Source of the DNA: Myxococcales bacterium
Lineage (GTDB): Bacteria > Myxococcota_A > Polyangia > Haliangiales > Haliangiaceae
NCBI GenBank assembly: GCA_028287135.1
Contig: JAQBQE010000061.1
Location: 1-41,235 of the forward strand
DNA: 41,235 nucleotides
Direction of reading: 5' to 3'
Shown here: positions 19,964-29,068 of the stretch, piece by piece
Layout of the letters: each line of letters starts with the position of its first letter
Numbering within the stretch: position 1 is the stretch's first letter
Translations under genes and position numbers: made by a program
Notes under the pieces: model-generated
Told to the model about the DNA's origin: nothing
Databases searched by the model: none
What the model saw: only the letters and a program-made list of their open reading frames with translations

Positions 19964-21751
19964 CTAGCCTCGACGCGTCAACCGAGGAACGGGACGTCCT
20001 CGAGTGTAAACGAAGTATGCGTCGGATCCCGGCCCGAAGTCGAACAAGATTGGGTCCGTACAGTCGTCGGTGCGGATGGCGATCCGCTCGTTCCCGAGCG
20101 CGAAGATGTTCTGGCCGGGCTCGGCGATGCCGGTGGCGACGCGGATGTGCCCGATCTCCTGCGCCCGGGGCGTCACGATGGCGATATCGCTCGGATGGTC
20201 GATCTGGACAGCGGGTGACGGCCGCCCCCCGAGGTGGGCCACGAAGCAGGTCAGGCCCTTCAGGTGGATCACCAGGCCGCTGGGGGAGTGGATCATCGTG
20301 ATCCGCACCCGCGAATTCTGGGTGCCGGACAGGTCGACCTGGCCGCTCGCCCCGATCTGCAGAAAGTGAACGTTGCGCTCCCCCGCGCCCTGCGGGTGCT
20401 CGCTGAGCGCGAGGGTGCGGCTCGGGCCACCGGGGACCGTCGAGGTCTGCATCCACGGCGGGCGGGCGACCGGCGGCGGCTGATGCCACGACGCGGGGGT
20501 GCCTGCGGGGATCGAGGTCGGCGTGATCGAACGCGCGATCGGGTACGCTGGCTGGACCTCGGGCTGCGCGCGGTCGATCGGCGGTTCGGGCGCTCGCTCG
20601 ATCGGTCGTTCGGGCGCGCGCTCCGGCGGTCGGTCCGGACCGCGCTCGGGCTGGATGCCCTGCCCGCGTACGGTGGGTCGCACCACCTGCGAGCCCGCGG
20701 GCGGTGTGATCGCGTGGGTCGGGGAGGTTGGCGTCAACGGCAACGGCAGCGCGCCGGGCTCGGTCAGGGCATCGAGCCCGGGGACCTTCTGAAACTCCTC
20801 GGTCTCGCCATCGACGAGCTTCATGAGCTCGGCCGACAGCTCGTCGACCTTGAGGATCCGCTTCTTCGGATCGAACGCCAGCGCCTTGTTGAGGAGCGCG
20901 ATCACGGGGGCCGAGATGCCGTGCGGCTTGAGCGCATCGCGCACCAGCTCGTCGGCATGGCGACGCTTCTTGTAGCCGGCGTAGACATCCTCGTCGGCAA
21001 AGATCGCCTTGCCCGACAGCATGTACACGGCGACCACCGCGAGCGAGTAGATGTCGGTCGCGGGGCTGACCGGCTGGCCCGCGAGCTGCTCGGGGGCGGC
21101 CCAGCTCGGCGAGTACATCGCGAGCTTCTGGCCGGCGACGATCGCGGTGTCCTCCGCGCGCTGGCCGCTGTCTTCCTTGTCGGCGTCGACGCTCCACTTC
21201 GCGATGCCGAAGTCGGCGAGCTTGGGCAGCTTCTTGCCGGCGACGGTTCCGAACAGGATGTTCTGCGGCTTGATATCGCGATGCACGATGCCGAGCCCGT
21301 GCGCTTCGGACAGCGCGGCGCACATCGCGGACACCACGACCGCGGTATCGGAGATCGACTGGACGCCCTGCTCGCGGACGATCTGCGACAGCGTGCCGCC
21401 GTTCATGTACTCGCAGACCTGGAGCGGCATGCCCTCGACGTCCTTCGACCCGAGGTGGCCGAAGTCGTAGATCCGCAGCGTGTTCGGATGCGTCAACCGC
21501 GACAGCGCGAACGCCTCCTGGACGAAGTGCTCGTAGCTCGTGCGACCGACGCCGGACTTCCCGCCGAGCCCCGAGAACACCTTGATGCAGACCGGGCGCG
21601 ACAGCCGCTCGTCGAGGCCGCGGAACACGACGCTGTGACCACCTGATGCGATCTGCTCCACCACGCGATAGCGGTCGAGGACGACCTCACCGATCTTGAT
21701 CGAGAGCGGCGGCGGATCCGGCGCCTTCGGCGTCTTCGGTGCGGTCCCCAT
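19964..21751 (-). CDS. Hanks-type Ser/Thr kinase with Pro-rich linker and C-terminal beta domain
   Basis: 595 aa. Kinase domain ~25-310: ASGGHSVVFRG glycine loop, CIKVF with Lys57, HRDIKPQN (157-164), DFG (180-182), APEQ (219-222), DIYSLAVVAVYMLSG. A Pro/Arg-rich linker follows, with PERAPERPIERAPEPPIDRA repeats (~360-400). The C-terminal ~140 residues are predicted beta-rich (VHFLQIGASGQVDLSG, RVRITMIHSPSGLVIHLKGL, NIFALGNERIAIRTDD) and may be a target- or ligand-binding domain I cannot name. No membrane helix. It lies 10 bp upstream of the DFN-type kinase, so the two probably act together or in sequence. Confidence 0.93.
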   Translation of the reverse strand: MGTAPKTPKAPDPPPLSIKIGEVVLDRYRVVEQIASGGHSVVFRGLDERLSRPVCIKVFSGLGGKSGVGRTSYEHFVQEAFALSRLTHPNTLRIYDFGHLGSKDVEGMPLQVCEYMNGGTLSQIVREQGVQSISDTAVVVSAMCAALSEAHGLGIVHRDIKPQNILFGTVAGKKLPKLADFGIAKWSVDADKEDSGQRAEDTAIVAGQKLAMYSPSWAAPEQLAGQPVSPATDIYSLAVVAVYMLSGKAIFADEDVYAGYKKRRHADELVRDALKPHGISAPVIALLNKALAFDPKKRILKVDELSAELMKLVDGETEEFQKVPGLDALTEPGALPLPLTPTSPTHAITPPAGSQVVRPTVRGQGIQPERGPDRPPERAPERPIERAPEPPIDRAQPEVQPAYPIARSITPTSIPAGTPASWHQPPPVARPPWMQTSTVPGGPSRTLALSEHPQGAGERNVHFLQIGASGQVDLSGTQNSRVRITMIHSPSGLVIHLKGLTCFVAHLGGRPSPAVQIDHPSDIAIVTPRAQEIGHIRVATGIAEPGQNIFALGNERIAIRTDDCTDPILFDFGPGSDAYFVYTRGRPVPRLTRRG

Positions 21752-21783
21752 TCCCAGCTCCGACTGTACCCCGAAACCGCCGA

Positions 21784-21829
21784 CGGCCTGCCACGACGAC
21801 AGGCCGCCGCAACCTCACAGCTTCTGAGG
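21784..21829 (-). terminator. Two small hairpins between lipoprotein stop and kinase start
   Basis: CGGCCTG (21784-21790) pairs with CAGGCCG (21800-21806), and CCTCA (21813-21817) with TGAGG (21825-21829). They lie in the 87-bp gap after the lipoprotein gene on the minus strand. No T-run follows, so they may only attenuate transcription or protect the 3' end. Confidence 0.35.
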
Positions 21830-21838
21830 CCTGCTTAC

Positions 21839-24607
21839 TCACGGCGTGAGCTTCACCGAGGTCCCCGGGATGACGCCATCCGTGTGGAAGAACAGCGTCA
21901 CGCCGGCCACGCTCATCAGGCTTTCGATCCCTGCCGACGCACCCCGGGTCGCGCTTGGACCGCCGCCGGTCGAGCCGGTGGCCTCCATGTACGGCGCATA
22001 GACGAATTCGATGCTGTGGTCCGAGCTGTCGAGGACCGCCTGCACGCCGACATCGGCCTGCGGATAGCTCGCATCCACGCGTTTCAGCTCGCCGCGCCAC
22101 TGCACGATGAACCTGGTACCGCTCTGCTTCGTGCAGATCCGCACCCGGGTCAGGTCGTCCCAGTACGGAGCCACGATGCCGCTCGGCGCGGCGCTGTTCG
22201 GCAGCGTCAGCTCGACCGGGAACGAGCCGGTGGTCGCGGCATCGAACGTCAGCCAGCCGTTCGTCGAGACCTTGATCGACGTCAGGTTGGGTTCGGTGAA
22301 GAACCGGAACGCGGGGGTCGTGATCGGCGCGGTCAGCGCGTCGTCGCGATCGTCGGGCGTCACGTCGGTGCCGCCGATACATGCGTTCGACCATGCGGTG
22401 GTGCCCGGGCCGGTGAGGTACTGCGGCCGGTACACGCTGAACGAGACCGTGAAGGTGCCGGCGTTCGCGATCGGACCCGGCGAGCTGACCTCGATGGCGA
22501 CCCAGCCGCTCGCGGGCACCGTGATGTTGAAGCTCTCCATCCCCCCGATTCCGGCGGTGTTGCGCGTGATCGTGGCGGTCTCGGCGGTGGTGAGCACGCG
22601 GACCTGAGGATCGAGCAGCGCGCTCGGGACCACCGTCGTCGTGAGCGTGTTCCGCGGGCTTGCCTTGATCAGGTAGAGCTGGCGCGTCGTCGTCGCATCG
22701 AGCACCTGGTTCGTGTGCATCGTCGTGGCGCCCGCGGCGATCGTGCCCTCGGCCGTGAAGGTCTGGCGGACCGCGTCGAGATCGAACGTGCCGGCCGCGT
22801 TCTGCGTGCGGACCTTCGCGACCAGCGGCTGCGCGGCGCCGATCAGGATGCGCCCGGTCGAGGCCGAGCCGCCGGCAGCTGCGCTGACCGAGAACAGCGG
22901 ATCGGCATCGGGGATCGGAGCGGGCGCCGGGCCGGTGCCGTCATCGACGAGCACGGTGTCGAGCGCGCCGAACGCGCTGCCCGCATCGTAATACTCGACG
23001 GTCGCGCCACCGGAGGCGGCGGTCGCGGCGATCGAGAACTGGGCCCACTCCTCGGCGGTCGTGAACAGATACGGCACCGAGTTGAACGCATTGGGCGCGA
23101 CCATGCTGATCGGCGTCCCGGTCGTCTGCGCCGCGGGTGTCAGCGGCGTGAGCGTGCTGGTCGCGACGACGTCCGCACCTGCGGCGTCGAGCGGGGCGTT
23201 GAGCACGACGTAATAGCGGCCCGGTGCCGGCGCGCGGAACAGGCCGGTGTAGCCGGTGAACGTGGCCGTGCCGTAGCCGCTGAAGATCGTGCCGTCTCCG
23301 AACCCGAACCCGAACAGGTCCCACGACAGCAGGCTGACGATCGAGCCGGTCTCGTCGAGCACGAGCCCGTCGACACCGGTGTTGAAGCGGAGGTCCATGC
23401 CGAGCACCTGTCCCGCCGCTGTCGCGTCGAAGTAGAACTGGGCCACGTCGTCGTACGAGGCCGGGAACGGATGGCTGTCGAGGACGTTGTCGGCGGTCGT
23501 GGTCCCCCCGGTCGCCGACAGCGCGACGGCCGCGTGCGTGCGGACCTCGAGAACGAACGGCACCGGTGCGGGCGTCGTGTTGATGATCTGATCGATGACG
23601 AGCAGCGAGGTCTCGCCGGTATCGACGCCGCCGACCGTGAGCGAGGCCGGGACGTCACCACCCGGGTTCGCCTTGCGCTCGTCGGAGATCGACTGGAACT
23701 GGTTGCCGACGATCGAGATCAGCGAGCCCTCGTAGTCGGGATGATCGGTGACCAGCGAGACCTCGTTGAGGCCGAGCCCCATCGGCGCGCTGAAGAATCG
23801 GGTCTCGGTGTCGGTGATCGTGCCGGTCGCGGTTGCGACGCCCGCGGTCACCGGCAGCGAGCTCGCGGTCGGAATCGCGAGCTGCTCGATCGACATGTAA
23901 TACGCGTTGTCAGGGTCGCCGACCGCGGAGCCCGCGAGCAGCGTGCGGGTATCGGCGACCGTCAGCACGTAGGTCCCCGCGGCCGGCAGGAACAGCTGGC
24001 GCCGCGTCGTGTCGCCCGTCGTGTTCACGCCGAACCGGATCCAGTCCTCGAGTCCCGCGGCATGGCCGAGCGCGACGAACGCGCCGGCCAACCCGCCGAG
24101 GCCGTCGACGCTGACGTCGAGCAGCGTCGGAGCGGAGACATCGAGCAGGTAGGTGTCGAAGTCGCCGTCGGGTTGCCCGTCGTCATCGCGGTCGACGCCG
24201 GGCCGGATGTTGCCCTTGACCACGACGCTACCCGCGCCGATGTCCTTCAGCGTGATCTCGCCCGCGGGCGTGGTGCTGAGCTCGCCACCGACGCCGCCTC
24301 CATTGGGCTCCGCGCCCTCGAGGACCTCCGGCGTGATCTCCGAGCTCGGGTTCTTGCACGCGCCGTTGATCAGCACGGTGCCGTCCTGGCACGACGCCGG
24401 ATCGATCTCGCACGCGTGGGTCTCCGGGTCGAGCCGCGTGCCATTCGTGCACGTCACCGTCCCGCCGGCTCCGACGCACACGCCCTCCTCGAGGGTGGTG
24501 CCGGGGCCGCAGAGGTGGGAGCTATCGCCGCATCCGGCCCCGAGGACCGCCGCACTGACGAGCCATCCAAGCTGGGCAAGGTGGGCGATGTGAAGAGCTC
24601 TGGTCAT
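21839..24607 (-). CDS. Large multidomain surface lipoprotein
   Basis: 922 aa from ATG 24607 (MTRALHIAHLAQLGWLVSAAVLGAGC, acylated Cys26). Residues ~26-95 are a Cys-rich segment with CGPGTTLEEGVCV and CTNGTRLDPETHACEID modules. Much of the rest is beta-rich repeated domains with LFLPAAGTYVLTVADTRT, APGRYYVVLNAPLDAAGAD and similar PPC-like strands. The last ~190 residues (ITTPAFRFFTEPNLTSIKVSTNGWLTFDA...IVAPYWDDLTRVRICTKQSGTRFIVQWRG) resemble the beta-sandwich of choice-of-anchor/nidogen-like domains. Probably a cell-surface adhesin or matrix-type protein. Upstream of the kinase genes on the same strand, with hairpins between, so it may be a separate transcript. Confidence 0.85.
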   Translation of the reverse strand: MTRALHIAHLAQLGWLVSAAVLGAGCGDSSHLCGPGTTLEEGVCVGAGGTVTCTNGTRLDPETHACEIDPASCQDGTVLINGACKNPSSEITPEVLEGAEPNGGGVGGELSTTPAGEITLKDIGAGSVVVKGNIRPGVDRDDDGQPDGDFDTYLLDVSAPTLLDVSVDGLGGLAGAFVALGHAAGLEDWIRFGVNTTGDTTRRQLFLPAAGTYVLTVADTRTLLAGSAVGDPDNAYYMSIEQLAIPTASSLPVTAGVATATGTITDTETRFFSAPMGLGLNEVSLVTDHPDYEGSLISIVGNQFQSISDERKANPGGDVPASLTVGGVDTGETSLLVIDQIINTTPAPVPFVLEVRTHAAVALSATGGTTTADNVLDSHPFPASYDDVAQFYFDATAAGQVLGMDLRFNTGVDGLVLDETGSIVSLLSWDLFGFGFGDGTIFSGYGTATFTGYTGLFRAPAPGRYYVVLNAPLDAAGADVVATSTLTPLTPAAQTTGTPISMVAPNAFNSVPYLFTTAEEWAQFSIAATAASGGATVEYYDAGSAFGALDTVLVDDGTGPAPAPIPDADPLFSVSAAAGGSASTGRILIGAAQPLVAKVRTQNAAGTFDLDAVRQTFTAEGTIAAGATTMHTNQVLDATTTRQLYLIKASPRNTLTTTVVPSALLDPQVRVLTTAETATITRNTAGIGGMESFNITVPASGWVAIEVSSPGPIANAGTFTVSFSVYRPQYLTGPGTTAWSNACIGGTDVTPDDRDDALTAPITTPAFRFFTEPNLTSIKVSTNGWLTFDAATTGSFPVELTLPNSAAPSGIVAPYWDDLTRVRICTKQSGTRFIVQWRGELKRVDASYPQADVGVQAVLDSSDHSIEFVYAPYMEATGSTGGGPSATRGASAGIESLMSVAGVTLFFHTDGVIPGTSVKLTP

Positions 24608-24758
24608 GGCGAGCGCCAGTATCCTCGGGGGCCGTCGACAAGCAACGCCGAGGTCCGGAGGGAATCGTGAGGATTTCGTCGGTGCGAGCTGGATCACGGT
24701 GGCGCGCAGGCGCGCACGGAGCGGCCCGGCGGAGCGCCACCGGGATCCGTGCTATTGA

Positions 24759-25307
24759 ATGACGCGACGGATGCGTCACGTCCTCCTGACGGTTGCAGCG
24801 CTCGCGGTCCTCGGCCTGGGCGTGTACTTGTTCTTCGAGGTGCGCGCGGCACCGGCGACCACCGAGGTCCCGCGCCCGGCGGACAAGCCCGTCGTCGTGG
24901 CCGCGCATCCTGACGAGCCCGACAGCCCGCCACCGCTGCCCCGCGATGCCGCACCGCCGGTGCGCGACGCGCGTCCCGCCGATGCGAGCACGGCCAGCTC
25001 GACGCCGCCGCCGACGCTGGACGGGCCCGCGCCGACGGGGACCGAGATCCAGAAGCTCGACGCCCTGATGTCCGAGGCGAGCAAGGCGTATGACGGCGCC
25101 TACTACGACGACGCCAAGACGGTCGCCGCCAAGGTCCTCGCGATCCAGCCGACCAACGTGCGCATGCTGCGGATCATGGTCTCGGCGTCGTGCATCGACG
25201 GCGACTCGGTCGAGGCGCAGAAGCACTACCTGAACCTCCCCGTGCCGGATCGCGAGCAGATGAAGATCCGGTGTGCGCGCTACGGCGTCTCGTTCAACGA
25301 GAAGTGA
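24759..25307 (+). CDS. Membrane-anchored TPR-like protein
   Basis: 182 aa from ATG 24759 (ATG 24771, MRHVLLTVAALAVLGLGVYLFFEV, is equally plausible). One N-terminal transmembrane helix or uncleaved signal (~5-27) is followed by a Pro/Ala/Asp-rich linker to about residue 92, then a helical TPR-like region (LDALMSEASKAYDGAYYDDAKTVAAKVLAIQPTNVRMLRIMVSASCID) ending NEK. Two Cys flank the last helices. Role unknown; such proteins often act as scaffolds. It is divergent from the large lipoprotein gene. Confidence 0.8.
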   Translation: MTRRMRHVLLTVAALAVLGLGVYLFFEVRAAPATTEVPRPADKPVVVAAHPDEPDSPPPLPRDAAPPVRDARPADASTASSTPPPTLDGPAPTGTEIQKLDALMSEASKAYDGAYYDDAKTVAAKVLAIQPTNVRMLRIMVSASCIDGDSVEAQKHYLNLPVPDREQMKIRCARYGVSFNEK

Positions 25308-25345
25308 GGCACTGGTGATAGCCGTGAGGCCGTCGCCAGCTGCCC

Positions 25346-25374
25346 TGGACGCAACCGGTCGTGGCAATTATGGT
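25346..25374 (+). promoter_or_regulatory. Possible sigma70-like promoter
   Basis: TGGACG (25346-25351) and TATGGT (25369-25374) each match 4 of 6 consensus bases with a 17-nt spacer, just upstream of the DUF6918-like gene. If used, transcription would begin near 25381, which supports ATG 25388 over the in-frame GTG at 25361. Confidence 0.3.
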
Positions 25375-25387
25375 ACCCGGCATCGTC

Positions 25388-25834
25388 ATGCCTACTCTCG
25401 TCGAATCCATCGGTAAGGAACCTGTCCGTCCGCAGGTGATCACGGACACCGTCGACCTGATCGACGCGCAGGTGAAGCAGAAGGGCTTCGTGATCAAGAG
25501 CGCCTACGCGACGATCAAGGCGATCAAGAAGAAGTTCGTCCCCGAGACCGTCGACGCGCTGCTCGACGACTGGCTCGGCAAGCTCCAGCCGCACTACGAC
25601 AAGTGGTCTGCCGCGAAGACCTCCTCGTTCTCGGAGTACGTAGTGTCGCGCTCCGACGAGGTCGCCGAGGATCTGCTGTCGGTCACCGATGCGCGCGCGG
25701 AGAAGACGTCGCACACGACCGCGAAGAAGATGTACTCGCGGATGCGCGACGGCGCGAAGAAGAACGTCGTCGAGGCGATCCCCGAGCTCTCGAAGATGAT
25801 CGAGCGGCACATGGCCGCTCAGAAGCTCGTCTGA
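25388..25834 (+). CDS. DUF6918-like helical protein
   Basis: 148 aa from ATG 25388 (MPTLVESIGKEPVRPQVI). All-helical and Lys/Ala-rich, with no signal peptide or membrane helix. The pattern TLVES...RPQVI-D-V-LIDA-V, then YVVSRSDEVAEDLLSVTDARAEK, and a C-terminal KKMYSRMRDGAKKNVVEAIPELSKMIERH matches, from memory, the DUF6918 family found in actinobacteria and myxobacteria. Function unknown; cytoplasmic. It converges on the next gene with a 4-bp gap. Confidence 0.8.
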   Translation: MPTLVESIGKEPVRPQVITDTVDLIDAQVKQKGFVIKSAYATIKAIKKKFVPETVDALLDDWLGKLQPHYDKWSAAKTSSFSEYVVSRSDEVAEDLLSVTDARAEKTSHTTAKKMYSRMRDGAKKNVVEAIPELSKMIERHMAAQKLV

Positions 25835-25838
25835 TCGT

Positions 25839-26843
25839 CTACTGCTGATCGAGCAGGTAGACCATCAAGTAGCCCTCGGCCGTGCGGCGGGGGCCCGGCG
25901 CACCTGACATCAACCGGAAGTCCGCGGCGAGCTGGCGGCGCTGATAGCTGCGGTAGAGCGCCATCGGATCGATCTCCTTGGCGTGCTCGAGCTCCTCGAT
26001 CTGACGGCCGAGGATCTCGGCGGCCCACGCGGGGCTCGCGGCCGACAGGTGCTGCTGCTGCATCGCGCGGCGCAACGTGGCGAGCTCCTCGCTCGTCATG
26101 TTGAACAAGAACTCCTCGAACGCGGCGCTCTCGTCGGCCGACATCCCGTCGCGGCCGAAGAACTCGAGCACGTCGGGCGAGCAGTCCTCGGTGACCAGGC
26201 GGAACGTCTCGGTCGCACCGAGCAGCGTGCCGTACGCGCTGTTGATCCGGTTGCGGGCATGCCACGCGGATTCGAGCAGCGGCGAGAAGTCATCGATCTC
26301 GAGGGACGCGTCGTCCCACACCGTGATCAGCTGATCGGCGGCGCGCTGCTTGGTGCGGCGGGTGACGTCGGGCTTGCGGAGCAGGGCGAGGAACAGCTCC
26401 TCGGCGAGCAGGGTGTAGATCGACTGGGCGAGCTCTTCGCGCAGCTCGTGCGTGACCTTGGCGGTATCGGGCGAATCGATGAGCGCCGACGTCGCCTTCA
26501 CGAACCCACGGAGGAAGTTGATCTTCGTCAGCAGGTACGTCCGCGACAGGGTCGCCTTGAGCGGCAGGGACAGATCGCCCGAGAGACCGTCGATCGTGCA
26601 CAGGTGATCGATCAGGGTCTGCTCGTCGCGCGCCTCGCCACCGAGAGCGGTCGGGCGGCGTAGCGGACGCTGGCGGTCGAGGAGCTCGGAGGTCGCCTTC
26701 AGCTCGGCAATCAGGCCTGCGAGGATGGCGGCATCGGCGGGCGAGCGTGCGCCGACGGCCGCCATTGCCTGCTCGACCAGCTCGGACTCGTGGCTATCGA
26801 GAATGCTGACGCCAAAGGCCGCAGCTTGAGCCGACAGCGACAT
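25839..26843 (-). CDS. Conserved helical protein of unknown function
   Basis: 334 aa from ATG 26843 (MSLSAQAAAFGVSILDSHESELVEQAM); a GTG at 26927 would add 28 less convincing residues. Almost entirely alpha-helical, no signal peptide, no cysteine motif. Segments such as LREELAQSIYTLLAEELFLALLRKPDVTRRTKQRAADQLITVWDD and FEEFLFNMTSEELATLRRAMQQQ suggest a helical bundle. The C-terminus LMSGAPGPRRTAEGYLMVYLLDQQ is less polar. I do not recognise the family. It may be the last gene of the minus-strand run that includes DedA, STAS and HATPase genes. Confidence 0.8.
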   Translation of the reverse strand: MSLSAQAAAFGVSILDSHESELVEQAMAAVGARSPADAAILAGLIAELKATSELLDRQRPLRRPTALGGEARDEQTLIDHLCTIDGLSGDLSLPLKATLSRTYLLTKINFLRGFVKATSALIDSPDTAKVTHELREELAQSIYTLLAEELFLALLRKPDVTRRTKQRAADQLITVWDDASLEIDDFSPLLESAWHARNRINSAYGTLLGATETFRLVTEDCSPDVLEFFGRDGMSADESAAFEEFLFNMTSEELATLRRAMQQQHLSAASPAWAAEILGRQIEELEHAKEIDPMALYRSYQRRQLAADFRLMSGAPGPRRTAEGYLMVYLLDQQ

Positions 26844-26945
26844 GCCGGATGAAGCTAGCACGGTAGGCGATGTGGCCGGGAGGTCCGTCACGGGTGGCTC
26901 GGAAGGGCTGCGACTTGAGTACGACACGGGTCTACCAGTGGATGT

Positions 26946-27584
26946 TCAAATCGATGTGCGATCAGGGTTGTTCGCACGCTCGCGACGGCGGCGCACGATG
27001 AACCCGATCCCCACGCCAACGAGGGCTAGCACAACCACAACAGCTATGACGAGATCAACGCGCTTGGCCTTGGTCGCGATCGACTCCCAACGCGTACCCA
27101 GCTCGTACCCGAGGATCATCAATCCTCCACCCCATAGCGTGGATCCGATGAAGGTCTGTGTGAAGAACGGAATCAGCGGCATTCGAGCGATGCCTGCAGG
27201 GATCGAGATGATGTGGCGAACGACCGGCAGAAACCGGGCGATCAGGACCGTCCATTTGCCGTGGGCTGCGAAGTACGCCTCGGTCTTCTCCAGGTCCTTC
27301 GGGCGGACGAACACGTACTTGCCGTACTTCAGCAGCAGAGGTTTACCGCCGGCCGCTCCGATCCAGTACGAGAGGGCAGAGCCCAGCAGCGCGGCCACGC
27401 TGTTGATGACGAGGATCACGGGAAGCGAGAAGTCTCCCTGCGACGCCATGAAGCCGGCGAACGGCATCACCAGCAGCGACGGGATCGGGATCATCGTGCT
27501 CTCCGCCACGATCAGCAGGAACAGCCCCGGATAACCAAGGTCTCGGACGAGACCCTGAACTGCGTGGGCGAAGTCCTGAAGCAC
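26946..27584 (-). CDS. DedA-family membrane protein
   Basis: 212 aa from GTG 27584. Typical DedA features: IVAESTMIPIPSLLVMPFAGFMA, with the conserved E and P residues; GSALSYWIGAAGGKPLL; KTEAYFAAHGKWTVLIARFLPVVRHIISIPAGIARMP, with the conserved R-F-x-P-x-x-R motif; and two C-terminal helices ending in an RRRRER tail. DedA proteins are inner-membrane transporters or flippases implicated in undecaprenyl-phosphate and phospholipid handling; which lipid is moved here is unknown. It lies between the STAS/zinc-ribbon gene (52 bp) and the helical unknown gene. Confidence 0.93.
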   Translation of the reverse strand: MLQDFAHAVQGLVRDLGYPGLFLLIVAESTMIPIPSLLVMPFAGFMASQGDFSLPVILVINSVAALLGSALSYWIGAAGGKPLLLKYGKYVFVRPKDLEKTEAYFAAHGKWTVLIARFLPVVRHIISIPAGIARMPLIPFFTQTFIGSTLWGGGLMILGYELGTRWESIATKAKRVDLVIAVVVVLALVGVGIGFIVRRRRERANNPDRTSI

Positions 27585-27636
27585 GGGGCTGTCTTACACC
27601 GGGAGGACGCCGAGGGGGACCGAAAGCTGACGAAGT

Positions 27637-28113
27637 TCACACCGCGAGGAACGAGAAGTACCGCTCGGGGAAATCATTGAAGGCCATCTGTGCCCCGCAC
27701 TCGGGGCAGGTCATCGGCGGAGGCTCGAGCCTGCTGAGGGCGGCGGCGTTCTGGATCGCGTCGATCAGGAGCGATTCTTCACGGCCGCACGCGTCGCAGG
27801 CGTAGGGCGCGAAGAACGAGGCGACGGTCGCGTTGCCGCGGGTCGCGATGATCATGTTGAGCTGATGGACCAGCGGCTCGGCGACCCGGCGCAGCTCGAC
27901 GGCGATGCCGGCCTTCTGCGCTGCCGCCTGCATGCGGATCCAGTCGCGCACGCCGAGCGAGTTGATGAACGTGACACCGGCGAGGTCGAGCGTGAGCCGG
28001 CCTGCCGCCGCCCGGCCCGTCATCTCGTGGAGCGCAGCGGCCTCGTCGATGGCGCCAGCCAGCACGAGCGCATCGCCCTGCGCATCGATCGTCATGCGGC
28101 CGCGCGTTTCCAT
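27637..28113 (-). CDS. STAS-domain protein with C-terminal zinc ribbon
   Basis: 158 aa from ATG 28113, which shares one base with the stop of the upstream HATPase gene (TGATG), so the two are translationally coupled. Residues ~5-98 fit a STAS (anti-sigma-antagonist) fold: LTLDLAGVTFINSLGVRDWIR carries the central beta-strand, with Ser52 at the usual phosphorylation position. Residues 104-142 add CDAC (106, 109) and CPEC (136, 139), a zinc-ribbon-like pair not found in ordinary SpoIIAA proteins. Likely a phospho-switch partner of the neighbouring HATPase protein; the role of the zinc site is unknown. Confidence 0.88.
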   Translation of the reverse strand: METRGRMTIDAQGDALVLAGAIDEAAALHEMTGRAAAGRLTLDLAGVTFINSLGVRDWIRMQAAAQKAGIAVELRRVAEPLVHQLNMIIATRGNATVASFFAPYACDACGREESLLIDAIQNAAALSRLEPPPMTCPECGAQMAFNDFPERYFSFLAV

Positions 28114-29054
28114 CAGGTTCGCTCCACGAACACGTTATACGAAGAGGCGGCCAGGCGCTCCGTCGGCGGGTGGCGCACGTCGATCAACGCGATGATCTCG
28201 GTGCGCCTGCCGGGGGCCAAGTTGAACACGAGATGATCGCAGGAGCGATAGGCGAGGGCGACGCCCATGCCCGCGCCGCTGCCCGACTCGCGAACATCAT
28301 TCTTTGCCAGGGCGCGGAGGATCGTGTCGCGGTCGAGGCTGCCGAACGCATCCGTGACCTCGATCGCGAGGTAGCGCGCGTCGCAACCCCAGCGGAGCTT
28401 GACCTGGTGACGGCCGTCGAGCTCGATCTCGTTCGCGCGGTCGAGCTCGCGGCGATAGTGCTCGCCGGCGCCATCGACCGGCGCGTTGTGCACGGCGTTC
28501 GACAGCAGCTCGTCGGCGACCAGCATCGCCATCGACGCCACCCGCGCACTCTGGCCGCGGCTCCGGATCTGCTCGGAGATCTGAGCCACGAGCTCGGCGC
28601 GCTGGCTGCCGCGGGTCAGCGTGATCGCCTGGAGATCCGTGCCCCACAGCAGATATTTCTCGACGCCGAAGATGTCGTTGCGGATGAGCTTCTGCGCCGT
28701 GATCGTCAACTCCTCGGCGAGCACCGGCATCGGGTGGACGAGCAGGTTCGTCACCGCGCCCATGCCGAGGATCTTCGGGACCTGATCGGCGGCCGCGCTG
28801 CCGAGCAGCGTCATGCATGCCTCGGCGCCACGCGCCTTCGCGGCGGCGAAGAACTCGGTCATCCGGGTCGACATCACGGCGCTGCCATCGATCACGACGA
28901 GCACCGGCTGGAGGTGCGCGATCAGCCGGGTCCCCTGGTCGAGATCATCCGCGACGTCGACGGTGTAACCAGTCACCCCGAGGATGCGCTGGACGATCCG
29001 CTGCGTCTTGCGGTCGGGATGGACGATCAGGATCGAAGGCACGCGCACCGGCAT
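28113..29054 (-). CDS. Receiver-like plus HATPase (anti-sigma/histidine-kinase-like) protein
   Basis: 313 aa from ATG 29054. Residues 6-125 form a receiver-like fold (SILIVHPDRKTQRIVQRIL, VLVVIDGSAV with Asp56 at the phospho-acceptor position); the usual acidic pair after strand 1 is reduced to HPDR, so phosphorylation may be weak or absent. Residues ~150-300 are a GHKL ATPase: N box DELLSNAVHNAP (181-192), G1 box VTDAFGS (233-239), G2 box GSGAGMGVAL (258-267). No H-box dimerisation domain is visible. This is the layout of RsbW/SpoIIAB-like serine kinases joined to a receiver. It is coupled to the STAS gene and sits 14 bp after the MFS gene. Confidence 0.87.
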   Translation of the reverse strand: MPVRVPSILIVHPDRKTQRIVQRILGVTGYTVDVADDLDQGTRLIAHLQPVLVVIDGSAVMSTRMTEFFAAAKARGAEACMTLLGSAAADQVPKILGMGAVTNLLVHPMPVLAEELTITAQKLIRNDIFGVEKYLLWGTDLQAITLTRGSQRAELVAQISEQIRSRGQSARVASMAMLVADELLSNAVHNAPVDGAGEHYRRELDRANEIELDGRHQVKLRWGCDARYLAIEVTDAFGSLDRDTILRALAKNDVRESGSGAGMGVALAYRSCDHLVFNLAPGRRTEIIALIDVRHPPTERLAASSYNVFVERT

Positions 29055-29068
29055 CGTACACCAGGCCG

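Noticed and set aside
21784..21829. A confident intrinsic terminator after the large lipoprotein gene
   Set aside because: The hairpins lack a T-run; listed only at low confidence.
21884..24670. 928-codon plus-strand frame opposite the large lipoprotein gene
   Set aside because: Arg-rich, no domain or signal; the minus-strand frame has a lipobox and beta-rich domains.
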